The position numbers and the translations under genes were made by a program. From assembly GCA_902619675.1 (NCBI GenBank), contig CACNFA010000001.1, positions 1 to 64,000 of the forward strand: a DNA stretch of 64,000 nt, given 5' to 3'. This DNA is from an uncultured Pelagibacteraceae bacterium (lineage in GTDB: Bacteria > Pseudomonadota > Alphaproteobacteria > Pelagibacterales > Pelagibacteraceae). This document shows positions 20,905 to 32,997 of the stretch, one piece after another. Positions within the stretch are counted from its first letter, which is position 1, and every line of letters begins with the position of its first letter. Below the pieces are notes generated by a model that saw only the letters and a list, made by a program, of their open reading frames with translations, did no database searches and was not told the origin of the DNA.

Positions 20905-21911
20905 TAAAGATTCCCCTTTGGTAGTTTGTCAAAATAAAATAAAAAGCTAGCTGTCAATACTAAATAAATTAATGAGAATGGTAAAAATACTTTCCAGCCA
21001 AGTCTCATAAGTTGATCATATCTATATCTAGGAACAATAGCTTTTACCAAAGCAAATAATAGGAACAAAAATAAAATTTTCACTATCATCCATATTGGAG
21101 CAGGAATAACATTTAGCGGATAAATATCCATAATAGGTAACCAGCCTCCAAGAAAAAGTATTGCTCCCATAGCACACATTAAAAGGATATTTGCATACTC
21201 GCCAAGCCAAAACATTGCATACATCATTCCTGAGTATTCAGTTTGATAACCTGCAACTAATTCTGCCTCCGCCTCGGGTAAATCAAATGGTGGTCTGTTT
21301 GTTTCCGCGAGAGCGGATATGAAGAAGATAACAAACATTGGGAAAAGAGGAATTACATACCATAATTTTTTTTGAGCTAAAACAATGTCTGTTAAGTTTA
21401 ACGAACCAACGCACAAAAGGACGTTTATAATTATTATTCCAATCGATACCTCATAGGATACCATTTGGGCTGCAGATCTAATTGCTCCTAGAAAAGGATA
21501 CTTAGAATTAGAAGCCCACCCACCCATTATTATTCCATAAACACCAAGTGATGAAACTGCAAACAAGTACAAAATTCCAACATTTATATCTGATAAAACT
21601 AAATTTTCACTAATTGGTATTACGGCCCAAGCTACTAATGCTAAAGTCATTGTAACAATAGGTGCGAGAATAAAAACTATTTTGTTAGCACTAGCTGGAA
21701 TAATGATCTCTTTAAAAATATATTTTAATGCATCGGCTAATGTTTGAAGAAGTCCAAAAGGACCGACTACATTTGGGCCTTTTCTTTTTTGAACTAAACC
21801 CCAAACCCTTCTGTCTAGCCATACAATCATAGCCACAGAAACAAGTATTGGAACAAGAACGAAAACTATTTTGTAAACTTCTTGACCTAAAATTTGTAGA
21901 TATTCAATCAT
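20904..21911 (-). CDS. nuoH: NADH-quinone oxidoreductase subunit H
   Basis: [47 protein letters not shown]. Confidence 0.97.
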   Translation of the reverse strand: MIEYLQILGQEVYKIVFVLVPILVSVAMIVWLDRRVWGLVQKRKGPNVVGPFGLLQTLADALKYIFKEIIIPASANKIVFILAPIVTMTLALVAWAVIPISENLVLSDINVGILYLFAVSSLGVYGIIMGGWASNSKYPFLGAIRSAAQMVSYEVSIGIIIINVLLCVGSLNLTDIVLAQKKLWYVIPLFPMFVIFFISALAETNRPPFDLPEAEAELVAGYQTEYSGMMYAMFWLGEYANILLMCAMGAILFLGGWLPIMDIYPLNVIPAPIWMIVKILFLFLLFALVKAIVPRYRYDQLMRLGWKVFLPFSLIYLVLTASFLFYFDKLPKGNL

Positions 21912-23965
21912 ATATTATTTGTCCCATTTTTTTTAGAATAAATTTTAATTTGACGACATTCGCTCATTGTCTTTGATGCTCTCGAAATAGCGTTTGTATA
22001 AAAATAATCTAATTCTTTTATTGAAAAAACTTCACTTATAAAACCCATAGAAGATTTTTTTAACTCTTCGTCTTTATGACTTGGAAGCTCATTTAATTTT
22101 GTAAAATTAGGAATTAAATTTAAAACTTCCATTCTTAAATTTTCAAAATTAAATAAATCTTGTTTTTTTTCCAATCTTTTTAAAATTAGATTGAATATTT
22201 TCCAATCTTCTAACGCTTCACCTATTGGATATGACGCTTTTTTACATGCTTGAACTCTTCCCTCCAAATTTTCATAAAGTCCATTTTGCTCCGTAAATGT
22301 AGCGCTTGGAAGAACTATATCTGCAATCTCTGCGCCTCTATCTCCGTGGCTACCTTGATATACAACAAATTCATTATTTTTTTTGATTTCCAAATTATCA
22401 GATCCCAAAAGATATAATAATTTAAATTTATTACTTTTTAATTTTTCAAAAAAAGAAAAATTTTCTTCGTCGTTTTTAGGTAAAATTTTTAAATCGATCA
22501 AACCTACTGTTGATGCATTTTGTGGTAAGAAATTGAAAGCATTCCAGTCTTTGTTTATAAAATTTTTATTTTTTAAAAAGTTTTTCAATTCCTCAAGAAT
22601 ATATCTGCTACTTTTTAATTCGAATGCTGACTCTCCAATTATAAAAATCGGTTTTTTTGAATTAGATAATTTTTTTGAAAATTCTCCTTCATTGTCAAAA
22701 ATTTTTTTTAAATCATCTGTTTTGTTTCCAATTATAGTATAATCATAAGTAAGATCTCCGGGATTACCTATTGAAAAAATTGGGATACGTTTTTGCGAAA
22801 AAACCTTTCTTATCCTTGCATTTAACATAGTAGCCTCATGTCTGGGATTGGTTCCAATTAAAAGAATTAAGTCAGAGTCTTCTATCCCTTTTATTGATGA
22901 ATTGAAAATATAATTACTTTTTTCAGATGAATTAATATAAAATTTTCTCTCTCTAAATTCCAGGTTTTGGCTTTTTAAAACTTCAAAAAACTTTTTAAAA
23001 CTTAAAGCGTTTTCTAAATTAATCATATCTCCAATATGACCGCCTATTTCTTCTGGATCTACAGCTTTAATCTTATCTACTAATAGAGTAATAGCTTCAT
23101 CCCAAGTTGATTTTTGTAGTTTATTGTTTTTTTTTATATAAGGAACGTCCAACCTCTGTTTAAGCAATCCATCACAAGAATATCTTGTTTTATCAGAGAT
23201 CCATTCTTCATTAATTTCATTATTAAGTCTGGGTAAAACTCTTTTTACTTCCCAATTATAAGTGTCAACTCTTATATTGGAACCAACTGCGTCCATTACA
23301 TCAATGGTCTCAGTTTTTTTTAACTCCCAAGGTCGCGCTTCGAAAGCGTACGGTTTTGATGTTAGAGCTCCCACTGGACATAAATCTACTACGTTAGCCG
23401 ACAATTCGGACTCCATAGCTTCCTCTAAATAAGTTGTGATCTCCATATTTTCTCCTCTACCAATAGCCCCTATTTCTGGAACACCAGCGACCTCAGTTGC
23501 AAATCTTACGCATCTTGTACAATGAATACATCTTGTCATTTGTGTTTTTATCAATGGTCCCATATATTTTTCTTTAACTTGTCTTTTGTTTTCAACAAAT
23601 CTCGATTTATCTACTCCGTAATACATTGACTGATCTTGTAAATCACACTCTCCTCCTTGATCACACACTGGGCAATCTAAAGGGTGATTTGCTAATAAAA
23701 ATTCCATAACGCCTTTTCGCGCTTTTTCCACAAATTTGGTATTAGTTTTAATATTCATTCCCTCTGCAGCAGGCATTGCACAAGATGCTACGGGTTTTGC
23801 TGATTTATCCATTTCAACAAGACACATTCTGCAATTTCCAGCTATTGATAATTTTTCATGATAACAAAACCTTGGTATTTCTACATCAGCAAGCTCACAA
23901 GCTTGTAGTATTGTCATCCCTTTTTCAAATTCTATCTCTTTTCCGTTAATTATAATTTTAGGCAT
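21908..23965 (-). CDS. nuoG: NADH-quinone oxidoreductase subunit G
   Basis: N-term 2Fe-2S ferredoxin [36 protein letters not shown]. Confidence 0.96.
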   Translation of the reverse strand: MPKIIINGKEIEFEKGMTILQACELADVEIPRFCYHEKLSIAGNCRMCLVEMDKSAKPVASCAMPAAEGMNIKTNTKFVEKARKGVMEFLLANHPLDCPVCDQGGECDLQDQSMYYGVDKSRFVENKRQVKEKYMGPLIKTQMTRCIHCTRCVRFATEVAGVPEIGAIGRGENMEITTYLEEAMESELSANVVDLCPVGALTSKPYAFEARPWELKKTETIDVMDAVGSNIRVDTYNWEVKRVLPRLNNEINEEWISDKTRYSCDGLLKQRLDVPYIKKNNKLQKSTWDEAITLLVDKIKAVDPEEIGGHIGDMINLENALSFKKFFEVLKSQNLEFRERKFYINSSEKSNYIFNSSIKGIEDSDLILLIGTNPRHEATMLNARIRKVFSQKRIPIFSIGNPGDLTYDYTIIGNKTDDLKKIFDNEGEFSKKLSNSKKPIFIIGESAFELKSSRYILEELKNFLKNKNFINKDWNAFNFLPQNASTVGLIDLKILPKNDEENFSFFEKLKSNKFKLLYLLGSDNLEIKKNNEFVVYQGSHGDRGAEIADIVLPSATFTEQNGLYENLEGRVQACKKASYPIGEALEDWKIFNLILKRLEKKQDLFNFENLRMEVLNLIPNFTKLNELPSHKDEELKKSSMGFISEVFSIKELDYFYTNAISRASKTMSECRQIKIYSKKNGTNNI

Positions 23966-25301
23966 TTTTATTCTCCATGAGATGTTGATCTACCAAATAA
24001 GGATTGTTTGTTTTCTTCTTGATTAATGGTTCTTCTCTGCATCGGCTTTCGATTTCTTTTCTAAAGTGTCGCAACAAACCCTGAACAGGCCATGCCGAAC
24101 CTTCTCCAAAGGCACAAATAGTGTGACCTTCTATTTGTTTTGTAACGTCTGATAGTAAATCTATATCGCTAAAAGTGGCTTTCCTTTTAACTACCCTATC
24201 AAGTATTCTCCACATCCATCCTGCTCCTTCTCGACAAGGAGTACATTGACCGCAACTTTCATGTTTATAGAACCTAGCTATTCTAGCCATACAAGCTACA
24301 ATGTCTTGATCTTTATTGATTACAACTATTCCGGCTGTTCCGAGCCCACTTTTATTTTCTATTAGTGAGTCAAAGTCCATGTTGATTTTATCACATATTT
24401 TTTTTGATAATAAAGGCATTGATGAACCTCCTGGAATTACGGCTTGTAAATTGTCCCAACCTCCAACTACACCGCCAGCATGTTTCTCAATTAAATCTTT
24501 GAGAGGTATTCCCATTTCTTCTTCTACGTTACAAGGTGAATTGACATTACCAGAAATGCAAAATATTTTTGTACCTGTGTTTTTTGGTCTACCAATTGAA
24601 GCAAACCATTTGGCACCTCTTCTTAAAATCGTTGGAACAACCGCAATAGTTTCAACATTATTTACAATAGTTGGGCAACCATATAAGCCTACTAATGCAG
24701 GAAAAGGTGGTTTCAATCTTGGTTGACCCTTGTTTCCCTCAATACTTTCCAATAAAGCAGTTTCTTCTCCACATATATAAGCTCCAGCTCCATAATGAAT
24801 ATGAATATCGAAATCCCATCCTGATCCACATGCATTTTTTCCTAAGAAATTTTTTTTGTAAGCTTGATCTAAAGCCTCTTGTAATCTTTTACCCTCAGTT
24901 AAATACTCCCCTCTTATGTAAATATAACAAATATGTGCATTTACTGCGTAGCCAGCTATCAAGCATCCCTCAATTAGTTTTTGAGGTTCAAATCTTAATA
25001 TGTCTCTATCTTTACAAGTTCCAGGTTCAGACTCATCAGCATTAATTACCAAATAGTGTGGTCTTGAACCGACTTCCTTAGGAGCAAAAGACCATTTAAG
25101 GCCAGTAGAAAAACCTGCACCTCCTCTACCTCTTAGTTCAGATGTTTTTACTTCATTTATAATCCACTCTCTTCCTTTTGAAATTATATTTTTTGTATCC
25201 TTCCAGTCATCTCTATCTATAGCGTTTTCAATTTCCCATCCAAATTCGTTATAAAGATTTTTAAAAATTCTATTTTCTTTTTTAAGCATGCTTTTCTCCA
25301 T
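23958..25301 (-). CDS. nuoF: NADH-quinone oxidoreductase subunit F
   Basis: [29 protein letters not shown]. Confidence 0.97.
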   Translation of the reverse strand: MEKSMLKKENRIFKNLYNEFGWEIENAIDRDDWKDTKNIISKGREWIINEVKTSELRGRGGAGFSTGLKWSFAPKEVGSRPHYLVINADESEPGTCKDRDILRFEPQKLIEGCLIAGYAVNAHICYIYIRGEYLTEGKRLQEALDQAYKKNFLGKNACGSGWDFDIHIHYGAGAYICGEETALLESIEGNKGQPRLKPPFPALVGLYGCPTIVNNVETIAVVPTILRRGAKWFASIGRPKNTGTKIFCISGNVNSPCNVEEEMGIPLKDLIEKHAGGVVGGWDNLQAVIPGGSSMPLLSKKICDKINMDFDSLIENKSGLGTAGIVVINKDQDIVACMARIARFYKHESCGQCTPCREGAGWMWRILDRVVKRKATFSDIDLLSDVTKQIEGHTICAFGEGSAWPVQGLLRHFRKEIESRCREEPLIKKKTNNPYLVDQHLMENKNA

Positions 25302-25887
25302 TAATAGGTTGTTTTATTTCTGGAGAAGTATTCTTTCTTCCTCTGAATGAACCTGGTTTTAAAGGTTTGTCTTTAATTAATGAATCTAAAATATCTTTTG
25401 TATTTTTCTCGTCTAAATCTTCATAATAATCTTCATTTATTTGTATCATCGGTGCGCTAACACATGCTCCTAAACACTCTACCTCCATCCAAGAACATTT
25501 CCCATTTTGGGAGACAATGTTTTCTTTAGGTGAAATCTTTTCTTGACATAATTTAACAATTTTATCAGCACCGCGAATTAAGCACGGTGTTGTAGTACAT
25601 ACTTGAACAAAATATTTCCCTACTGGTGCTAGATTATACATTGTATAAAAAGTAGCTATTTCGTAAACAGAGATATATGGCATTGATAAAAAGTTAGCTA
25701 TATATTTCATAGCAGCTAAGGGAATCCAATTCTCATTTTGTTTTTGAGCTAGATATAAAAAAGGCATAACAGCGCTTTTTTTATTTTTTTCGGGGTATCT
25801 TCTTAAAATTTCCTGAGCTTTTTTTAAATTCTCGTCTGAAAATTTAAACTCTTTAGGTTGATTGTCGTGCACTTTTTTTAAACTCAT
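25282..25887 (-). CDS. nuoE: NADH-quinone oxidoreductase subunit E
   Basis: [43 protein letters not shown]. Confidence 0.96.
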   Translation of the reverse strand: MSLKKVHDNQPKEFKFSDENLKKAQEILRRYPEKNKKSAVMPFLYLAQKQNENWIPLAAMKYIANFLSMPYISVYEIATFYTMYNLAPVGKYFVQVCTTTPCLIRGADKIVKLCQEKISPKENIVSQNGKCSWMEVECLGACVSAPMIQINEDYYEDLDEKNTKDILDSLIKDKPLKPGSFRGRKNTSPEIKQPINGEKHA

Positions 25888-27059
25888 CTGTCTACCTCTC
25901 CAAATACAATATCCAGAGAGCCAAGAACTGCTGGAACATCTGCTAACATATGACCACGTATTAAATAATCCATAGCTTGTAGATGAGAAAAACCTGGAGC
26001 TCTAATTTTACATCTATAAGGCTTATTGGTCCCGTCTGATATCAGATATACTCCGAACTCTCCTTTAGGCGCTTCAACTGCAGTGTAAACATCACCTTTG
26101 GGTACTCTATAACCTTCAGTAAATAATTTGAAATGATGAATTAAAGCTTCCATAGATTGTTTTAAATCATCTCTATTTGGGGGGGATATTTTTCCATCAA
26201 TAGATTTTATCGGTCCTTTGGGAAGCTTCTCAATACATTGTAAAATTATTTTGACACTCTCTCTCATTTCTTCAATTCTACAAAGATAACGGTCGTAGCA
26301 ATCTCCATTTTTTCCAACAGGTATCTTAAAATCCAAGTCTTTGTAAATTTCGTAAGGTTGCGATTTTCTTAAATCCCAAGCAACTCCAGAACCTCTAAGC
26401 ATAACACCGGAAAAACTATGATCTAGCGCCTCTTGTTTTGAAACAATTCCAATATCAACATTCCGTTGCTTAAAAATTCGATTATCAGTTAGCAAACCCT
26501 CAAGATCATCTAAAATTTTTGGAAATGATTTACAAAATTTTTCAATATCTTCAACTAATTTAAGAGGAATATCTTGATGTACACCACCAGTCCTAAAATA
26601 ATTTGCGTGTAATCTCGAACCAGAAGCTCTTTCATAAAAAGTCATTAATGTTTCTCTCTCCTCGAAACCCCATAATGAGGGCGTTAAAGCACCTACATCA
26701 AGCGCTTGGGTTGTGACGTTTAAAATATGGCTGAGAATTCTTCCTATTTCACAAAAAATTACTCTTAAAAATTTAGCTCGAATTGGCACCTCTATCTTTA
26801 ATAGTTTTTCTGCAGCTAGAGCAAAAGCATGTTCTTGATTCATTGGAGCAACATAATCTAATCTATCAAAGTAAGGTAAAGCCTGGGTATAGGTTTTTTG
26901 TTCAATAAGTTTTTCCGTGCCTCTATGCAACAATCCTATATGTGGATCGGCTTTTTCAACGACTTCTCCGTCTAATTCTAAAATTAGTCTTAGCACACCA
27001 TGTGCCGCAGGATGTTGGGGCCCAAAGTTTAAATTCAATGATTTAGTTTTCTTTACCAT
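25884..27059 (-). CDS. nuoD: NADH-quinone oxidoreductase subunit D
   Basis: [35 protein letters not shown]. Confidence 0.97.
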   Translation of the reverse strand: MVKKTKSLNLNFGPQHPAAHGVLRLILELDGEVVEKADPHIGLLHRGTEKLIEQKTYTQALPYFDRLDYVAPMNQEHAFALAAEKLLKIEVPIRAKFLRVIFCEIGRILSHILNVTTQALDVGALTPSLWGFEERETLMTFYERASGSRLHANYFRTGGVHQDIPLKLVEDIEKFCKSFPKILDDLEGLLTDNRIFKQRNVDIGIVSKQEALDHSFSGVMLRGSGVAWDLRKSQPYEIYKDLDFKIPVGKNGDCYDRYLCRIEEMRESVKIILQCIEKLPKGPIKSIDGKISPPNRDDLKQSMEALIHHFKLFTEGYRVPKGDVYTAVEAPKGEFGVYLISDGTNKPYRCKIRAPGFSHLQAMDYLIRGHMLADVPAVLGSLDIVFGEVDR

Positions 27060-27657
27060 CTTTTTCTATATTTTTTACTTCTTTAATATAATTTGTTCCC
27101 TCCCAGGGACTTTCAAAGTCAAAATTTCTGTAGTTCTGTTCTAATTTTACTGGTTCATAGATTACTTTTTTTTCTTTCTCGCTATATCTAACTTCATTAA
27201 AACCAGTCAATGGAAAGTCTTTTCTTAACGGATGACCTTTAAACCCGTAATCAGTCAGTATTCTTCTTAAGTCAGGGTGATTTTTAAACTTTACACCGTA
27301 CATATCAAACACTTCTCTTTCCATCCAATTAGCAGATGGAAAAATTTTGGTTATTGAATTAATAAGTTGCTTCGCTTCAAAATTTATTGAAAGTTTAATT
27401 CGATTGTTATTTTCGTGAGAAAGAAAAAGATATACAAGTTTAAAACGCTTCTCTTCTTGAGGATAATCAACACCTGCAATATCAATTAATTGTTTGAATT
27501 TACATTTTTCGTTAGATTTCAAAAATTGCACTATCTCAATTAAATTATTCTCATTAATTTCAATTAAAAGTTCGTCATCTTTTATAGATGAATTTAAAAT
27601 CTTACTTGAAAGTTCAGAATTTAATAACTTTTCTAGTTTATTTAAATTTTCCAACAT
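27043..27657 (-). CDS. nuoC: NADH-quinone oxidoreductase subunit C
   Basis: [42 protein letters not shown]. Confidence 0.97.
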   Translation of the reverse strand: MLENLNKLEKLLNSELSSKILNSSIKDDELLIEINENNLIEIVQFLKSNEKCKFKQLIDIAGVDYPQEEKRFKLVYLFLSHENNNRIKLSINFEAKQLINSITKIFPSANWMEREVFDMYGVKFKNHPDLRRILTDYGFKGHPLRKDFPLTGFNEVRYSEKEKKVIYEPVKLEQNYRNFDFESPWEGTNYIKEVKNIEKDGKEN

Positions 27658-28214
27658 TATCTTTGTAAATTTCCCTCTCTTCTTATTTTCTTTTGTAATT
27701 GTAAAATTCCGTAAAGCAAAGACTCTGCAGAGGGAGGACAGCCTGGAATATAGATATCGACTGGAACAATTTTATCGCATCCCCTAACAACAGAGTAAGA
27801 ATAATGATAGTAACCCCCGCCATTTGCGCAGCTACCCATAGAAACAACATATCTTGGCTCTGGCATTTGATCATAAACCTTTCTTAGAGCTGGTGCCATT
27901 TTATTTGTTAAAGTTCCAGCAACTATCATCACATCTGATTGCCTTGGTGAAGCTCTGGGAGCGGCTCCAAATCTTTCTAAATCATATCTGGGCATAGAGG
28001 TCTGCATCATCTCGACAGCACAACAAGCTAAGCCGAAAGTCATCCAGTGCAGTGAACCAGTTCTAGCCCAATTAATTAAATTCTCTGATGAAGTTGTTAT
28101 AAAACCTTTTTCTGCAAAATCTTTTGCTAGCTCCTTAAACTCTTCTGGGATTTTTTTTTCTTTCTCAGGATTCAAATTAAATTTTACTCCCATTCCAAAG
28201 CTCCCTTTTTCCAC
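27657..28214 (-). CDS. nuoB: NADH-quinone oxidoreductase subunit B (start possibly at the internal Met at 28193)
   Basis: [52 protein letters not shown]. Confidence 0.96.
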   Translation of the reverse strand: MEKGSFGMGVKFNLNPEKEKKIPEEFKELAKDFAEKGFITTSSENLINWARTGSLHWMTFGLACCAVEMMQTSMPRYDLERFGAAPRASPRQSDVMIVAGTLTNKMAPALRKVYDQMPEPRYVVSMGSCANGGGYYHYSYSVVRGCDKIVPVDIYIPGCPPSAESLLYGILQLQKKIRREGNLQR

Positions 28215-28552
28215 TCATAAATAAAACCAATCGTTAAAATTCCTAAAAAAATCATCATAGACCAAAAACCTAGAGCGCCTAAACTCCCAAGTGAAATTGC
28301 CCATGGAAAGAGAAAAGCAATCTCTAAATCAAATATTATGAATAATATTGCAACTAAATAAAACCGGACATCGAATTCCATTCTAGAGTCGTCAAAAGCT
28401 TCAAAACCGCATTCATAAGCAGATAATTTTTCAGGATCTGGATTTGAAGGTGAAGCTAAAAAATTAGCAACAACAAACCCTATGCTCAGAAACAAAGCAA
28501 TGAACAAAAAAATTATTATAGATAAATATTCTGATAAAAAGTTATAAATCAT
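28184..28552 (-). CDS. nuoA: NADH-quinone oxidoreductase subunit A
   Basis: [42 protein letters not shown]. Confidence 0.96.
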   Translation of the reverse strand: MIYNFLSEYLSIIIFLFIALFLSIGFVVANFLASPSNPDPEKLSAYECGFEAFDDSRMEFDVRFYLVAILFIIFDLEIAFLFPWAISLGSLGALGFWSMMIFLGILTIGFIYEWKKGALEWE

Positions 28553-28716
28553 GTTTTTTATTAATATCTACCCCAATACCGTAGTTTGAGGATTCTTATA
28601 CTAATGAATTCTATTTATAACATTTATTTACAAAGTGTACAGGACAGAAGGAAGCATTAATGTTGATCAATAAATGCATAATCACAACTATCTAGATGAA
28701 AATGATTATCAACTAA

Positions 28717-28794
28717 TGGCGGGAGTGACGGGACTCGAACCCGCGACCTCCTGCGTGACAGGCAGGCGCTCTAACCAAGCTGAGCTACACCCCC
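28717..28794 (-). tRNA. tRNA-Asp (anticodon GTC), CCA encoded
   Basis: Reverse complement GGGGGTGTAGCTCAG...CCTGCCTGTCACGCAGG...GGTTCGAGTCC...CCGCCA folds as a cloverleaf. Confidence 0.95.
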
Positions 28795-28802
28795 TTATTT
28801 AA

Positions 28803-28878
28803 TGGTGGGCGGTAAAGGACTCGAACCTATGACCCTCTCGGTGTAAACGAGATGCTCTACCAACTGAGCTAACCGCCC
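28803..28878 (-). tRNA. tRNA-Val (anticodon TAC), CCA encoded
   Basis: Reverse complement GGGCGGTTAGCTCAGTTGGTAGAGCATCTCGTTTACACCGAGAGGGTCATAGGTTCGAGTCC...CCGCCCACCA. Confidence 0.95.
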
Positions 28879-28978
28879 TAATTAAATAAAACCGAGATAT
28901 ACAATAAAAACTTTATAAAGTAAAAAAGTATTTAATTTCTAGTGTAATTTATATAAATAGCAGTATTATTGAAATATT

Positions 28979-29509
28979 ATGATTATAACTTGTAATTGTG
29001 GTGAAAAAAAATTTACGCTTCCTGATAACTCGATTCCAGCATCTGGTAGATTGGTACAATGCGGTTTTTGTGGTTTAAAATGGAAACAATTTCCTGTAGG
29101 TGAAGTTACAAAACCTCAATCAATCTCAAGACTGCAAAAAGTAGCTTCGAAACCTCAACCGACAGAACAAAAAATACAAAAACCAAAAAATGTAAAAAAA
29201 ACTGCTCCAAAAAAACCAAGAGAAATCAGTTTATACTCACCCGAATATTTAGCAAAAAAACATGGGATTAAAATTAATGAAACAGAAACAACGAAAACTG
29301 CGAAAAAAACAGAAAAAAATAAAGTTTCTTTTGGTTTTTATAACTCTTTAATTGTATTTATAATTTTTATTATTGCTATTTCGCGAATTTTATATTTTTC
29401 ACAAAATTTTTTAATATCTCTTTTTCCAATGTCTGAATTTTATTTAAATTATTTTTTTGAAAGTATTAGAAATATCTTTGAGATCTGGAAAAATCTAATT
29501 ACGTATTAG
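28979..29509 (+). CDS. MJ0042-type zinc-ribbon protein with one TM segment
   Basis: N-term MIITCNCGEKKFTLPDNSIPASGRLVQCGFCGLKWKQ; C-terminal hydrophobic helix. Confidence 0.75.
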   Translation: MIITCNCGEKKFTLPDNSIPASGRLVQCGFCGLKWKQFPVGEVTKPQSISRLQKVASKPQPTEQKIQKPKNVKKTAPKKPREISLYSPEYLAKKHGIKINETETTKTAKKTEKNKVSFGFYNSLIVFIIFIIAISRILYFSQNFLISLFPMSEFYLNYFFESIRNIFEIWKNLITY

Positions 29510-32051
29510 ACTCTAAATCTTTAATATTAATTATATTATCAGATAGATTGTGATTATTTTTTTTAATATCATTGAAAAAATTCCATGCTAACACGATTAA
29601 AACATTATCTTTACTCTTTATTTTAGACTTGTTTTTTATTGGTATTCCTACACCGGGTATAAATTTATTGTGTTTTAATTTATTATCTTCAACAACATAA
29701 TCAATTTCATTTGATATACCGAAAAAATTCAAAGCAGTTGTAGCTTTAGCAGGCGCACCATATCCAATTACCAAATTATTTTGATCTTTTAATTTTTTTA
29801 AATTTCTTCTTACGTTCTGCCTTATCTCATAAACTTTTTCACCAAATGTTTGATATGTTTTAAATTTTTTTATGCCAAAGTTTTCTTCTTCCTTAAGCAT
29901 TTTTTTAACACTATTATCTATTTTTGCTTTTTTATCTTTTTTTATATAAACTCTTAATGATCCACCGTGAGTATTCACTCTTTCTGATTTTACAATTTTT
30001 GCATCGAATTGATTAAAGAAATTTACTAGTGATGTTAGCGACCAATAATTATAGTGTTCGTGGTAAATGTTATCAAAAGTTAAATCTTTCAAAGTATTCA
30101 TTAGATACTGAACTTCAATAATTATAACCCCTTTTTTTGCTAGTAATTTTAACATACAGTCAGCCATTTCTTTTAACTTATCAGAATGAGCAAATACATT
30201 TGATGCTAAAATTAAATCTGCATTTTTTTTAATCTTTGAAATATTTTTTTTCTCTAAAAACCCATTAAAAGTTTTAATCTTATTTTTATTTGCCAGTTTT
30301 GCTAAATTTTTTGCAGGTTCAATACCTTGAATTTTTTTGAAACCAGAATTTAAAAATGGCTTTAATGCTATACCATCATTACTTCCAACATCTATAATAT
30401 ATGATTTTTTTTTGTTTAATTTTAACTCTTTAATATATTTTTTAGCTGCATTTATAAAATGTTCTCTAAATACTTTTGATGTTGAAGAGGTATATAAATA
30501 ATTAGAAAACATTTTTTTTGGGTTAACTGAGACAGAAAGTTGACAATTATGGCATTTATTACAATAATTTAGTTCTAGAGGATATAAATCACATTTCTCA
30601 TTTTCATTATTAAGTAAATTATTAGCAAGTGGTTGGTAACCTAAAGATACTACTCTTTTTAAATCAGAATTTCCGCATGATCTACATTCAAACTTATAAC
30701 ATTCTAATAATAATTTTTTTTCTTTTTCATCTACAAAAACGTGCTTGATCGTATGTGTGATACCATAATTCTCGTGGTCTCTTTCTCCTCTTACTAAATT
30801 TAAAAATGTTGTGTCTTTTGTAAACACCATAGTATGAGCAACATTAGGTTTAATAACAGAGAGTTGCCCCTCATTAACGACTTGAGTAATTTTGGGCGCA
30901 TATGGATTCACAATATCTTGAAATATCTCTATAATTTGACCTTTAGTAAATAAACATTTTTGTTCTTGTTGAGGGTGATAATGATTGGCCCTAATTGTTC
31001 CTTTTTTTGAGTCTATTAATCCGATTAAGTTGATTGGCTCTGTTAATTCATGGTTACTAATTTTGCCTCTTTTATCAACAAACAGATTTTCCCCATCTTT
31101 TACATATTCCAAATCTTTTTTAATTTTTTGTTTTGACCATTTCTCAATCATTTCTTTAATATTTTGATCTAAATTATAAAGAAATTCAAAACCAGTTTTT
31201 TTTAACTTTTTATTTGATAATGAAAAACCTAAATTTGGAATTTCATCATTAGTTTCTTTTAAAGTTACTTTGGGATTATGTTTTTTACAAATTTCAGCTA
31301 CTTCTTTAACTGTTAATGTATCTTTTGTTAAATTAAAAATTGTTGATCGAATATCCTCTTTTTCCTCCATAAATTTAAAACATCTTGCCACATCAATCAG
31401 AGGGACAAGACTTTTAATTTGCCTTCCAGAGGCAAATAACTTTAAAGTACCATTTTGAGAAGCAATTTTAGAGAATAAATTTGGCATAATATCAATACGC
31501 ATCGAGTCAGTTGAGAAACCATATACAGACCCTAATCTTAAGATAATGTAATTTTTTCCAGACTCCTTTAGCTGTTTTTCATTAATAGCTTTTGAAGATG
31601 AGTAAGATAGAACTGGTTTTGTTAACTCATCTTCTGTAATATCTAGTTTTACTTCTTTTATCCCTTCATAAACAACGTGTGTTGAGGGAAAAATTATTTT
31701 ACATTTGTCACTTATGTTTTCTAAAATATTTTGAGTCCCTTCAACTCCCACAAGCCTTATTTTTTCATCCTTTAAATTATTAGAGTCACTTTTAGTTCTT
31801 GGAACGTCTGTAATACCTGCTAGATGATGAACTATATCCGCATCTTTAAAATGTTTTTCAACTAATTTATTATCTAGAATGTCGCCATGGATAAAATCTA
31901 TATTCCAATTTCTAAGTTGATTTACTCTTTCAGATATAAATCTATTATCAATAACAATTATGCTGTGATGCCAGCTGATACCTGAATAAATTTTACAAAG
32001 TTCGGTTCCAATATAGCCTAAACCTCCAGTTATAATGATTTTTTTTTTCAT
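29499..32051 (-). CDS. tri-modular protein: NAD-dependent epimerase/dehydratase + cupin + zinc-binding class I (C-)methyltransferase
   Basis: GGLGYIG Rossmann motif and YSSSK catalytic motif; cupin-like RANHYHPQQEQKCLF...VIKPNVAHTM; CRSCGN...CNKCHNCQL zinc site, IIDVGSNDGIALKPF SAM motif, VIGYGAPAKATTALNFFGI C-terminal domain. Confidence 0.85.
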   Translation of the reverse strand: MKKKIIITGGLGYIGTELCKIYSGISWHHSIIVIDNRFISERVNQLRNWNIDFIHGDILDNKLVEKHFKDADIVHHLAGITDVPRTKSDSNNLKDEKIRLVGVEGTQNILENISDKCKIIFPSTHVVYEGIKEVKLDITEDELTKPVLSYSSSKAINEKQLKESGKNYIILRLGSVYGFSTDSMRIDIMPNLFSKIASQNGTLKLFASGRQIKSLVPLIDVARCFKFMEEKEDIRSTIFNLTKDTLTVKEVAEICKKHNPKVTLKETNDEIPNLGFSLSNKKLKKTGFEFLYNLDQNIKEMIEKWSKQKIKKDLEYVKDGENLFVDKRGKISNHELTEPINLIGLIDSKKGTIRANHYHPQQEQKCLFTKGQIIEIFQDIVNPYAPKITQVVNEGQLSVIKPNVAHTMVFTKDTTFLNLVRGERDHENYGITHTIKHVFVDEKEKKLLLECYKFECRSCGNSDLKRVVSLGYQPLANNLLNNENEKCDLYPLELNYCNKCHNCQLSVSVNPKKMFSNYLYTSSTSKVFREHFINAAKKYIKELKLNKKKSYIIDVGSNDGIALKPFLNSGFKKIQGIEPAKNLAKLANKNKIKTFNGFLEKKNISKIKKNADLILASNVFAHSDKLKEMADCMLKLLAKKGVIIIEVQYLMNTLKDLTFDNIYHEHYNYWSLTSLVNFFNQFDAKIVKSERVNTHGGSLRVYIKKDKKAKIDNSVKKMLKEEENFGIKKFKTYQTFGEKVYEIRQNVRRNLKKLKDQNNLVIGYGAPAKATTALNFFGISNEIDYVVEDNKLKHNKFIPGVGIPIKNKSKIKSKDNVLIVLAWNFFNDIKKNNHNLSDNIINIKDLESNT

Positions 32052-32103
32052 AAGATTTTAATTAACATTTACTTATATTATATTTTATTATAACTCAAAT
32101 ATC

Positions 32104-32994
32104 ATGAATATATATGATTGCTTTATGTATTTTGATGAAGATTTACTTTTAGATTTAAGGCTAAATTATTTGGATAAATACGTAAAAAAATTTGTAATTA
32201 CCGAAGCTACTTATACCCATAATGGTAGTAAAAAAAAATTAAAATTTAATATTAATAATTTCAAGAAATTTAAGGATAAAATTACTTATATAATTGTTGA
32301 TGAACAGCCCAAAAATATCATGAATTTAGTAGATGGTGAGTCAAAACTAAAAAGAGGTGAAAAATTAATTCTTAATGGAATGGCTAGAGATTATTTTCAA
32401 AGAGAAAATTTAAGAAAAGGATTAAATAATGCTTCTGATGAAGATTTAGTTTTGATTAGTGATCTCGACGAAATTCCTAACATAAAAAATATAGATTTTT
32501 CGAAGATAAAAAATAATATTCTAATATTTCAGCAAAAAATGTTTTATTATAAGCTTAATTTATTTTACAATGATTTCATTTGGCAGGGTACTAAAGGGGT
32601 AAAAAAAAAATATTTTGTATCGCCTCAATGGTTAAGAAATATTAAAGGTAAAAATTATTCCTCCTGGAGAATAGACACTTGGTTTTCAAAAAAGAAGTAC
32701 TCAAATTTATTTTTTATTGATGATGGTGGATGGCATTTTACCTGTCTTAGAACACCAGAAGAACTTGAAAAGAAACTGCTTAATTTTGCTCATCATTACG
32801 AATTTGAAGAAAGCGGCTTAAAAATTAATGATTTAAAAAAATTAATTGATGAAAAAAGAGTAATGTATGATCACAACGTTGATCAAAAGGGATATAAGTG
32901 GTCTGGAAAATCTGTCTTAAGAAAAATTGATGTTAGTCAACTTCCTGACTACGTTGTATCAAATAAAGATAAGTATAAAGATTGGTTAGATTAA
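32104..32994 (+). CDS. glycosyltransferase family 17-like (beta-1,4-N-acetylglucosaminyltransferase-like)
   Basis: MNIYDCFMYFDEDLLLDLRLNYLDKYVKKFVITEATYTHNG; LISDLDEIPN acidic motif; DDGGWHFTCL. Confidence 0.8.
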   Translation: MNIYDCFMYFDEDLLLDLRLNYLDKYVKKFVITEATYTHNGSKKKLKFNINNFKKFKDKITYIIVDEQPKNIMNLVDGESKLKRGEKLILNGMARDYFQRENLRKGLNNASDEDLVLISDLDEIPNIKNIDFSKIKNNILIFQQKMFYYKLNLFYNDFIWQGTKGVKKKYFVSPQWLRNIKGKNYSSWRIDTWFSKKKYSNLFFIDDGGWHFTCLRTPEELEKKLLNFAHHYEFEESGLKINDLKKLIDEKRVMYDHNVDQKGYKWSGKSVLRKIDVSQLPDYVVSNKDKYKDWLD

Positions 32995-32997
32995 TCG

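Noticed and set aside
22383-22742. 119-aa plus-strand ORF opposite nuoG, and similar antisense ORFs at 24316-24726, 24671-25045, 33023-33400 and 41247-41627
   Set aside because: All lie wholly within conserved coding genes on the other strand and read as composition-driven open frames.
28553-28716. Imperfect hairpin GCATTAATGTTGATCAATAAATGC and possible small RNA between nuoA and tRNA-Asp
   Set aside because: Mismatched arms and offset symmetry; typical of AT-rich spacer, more likely nuo promoter sequence.
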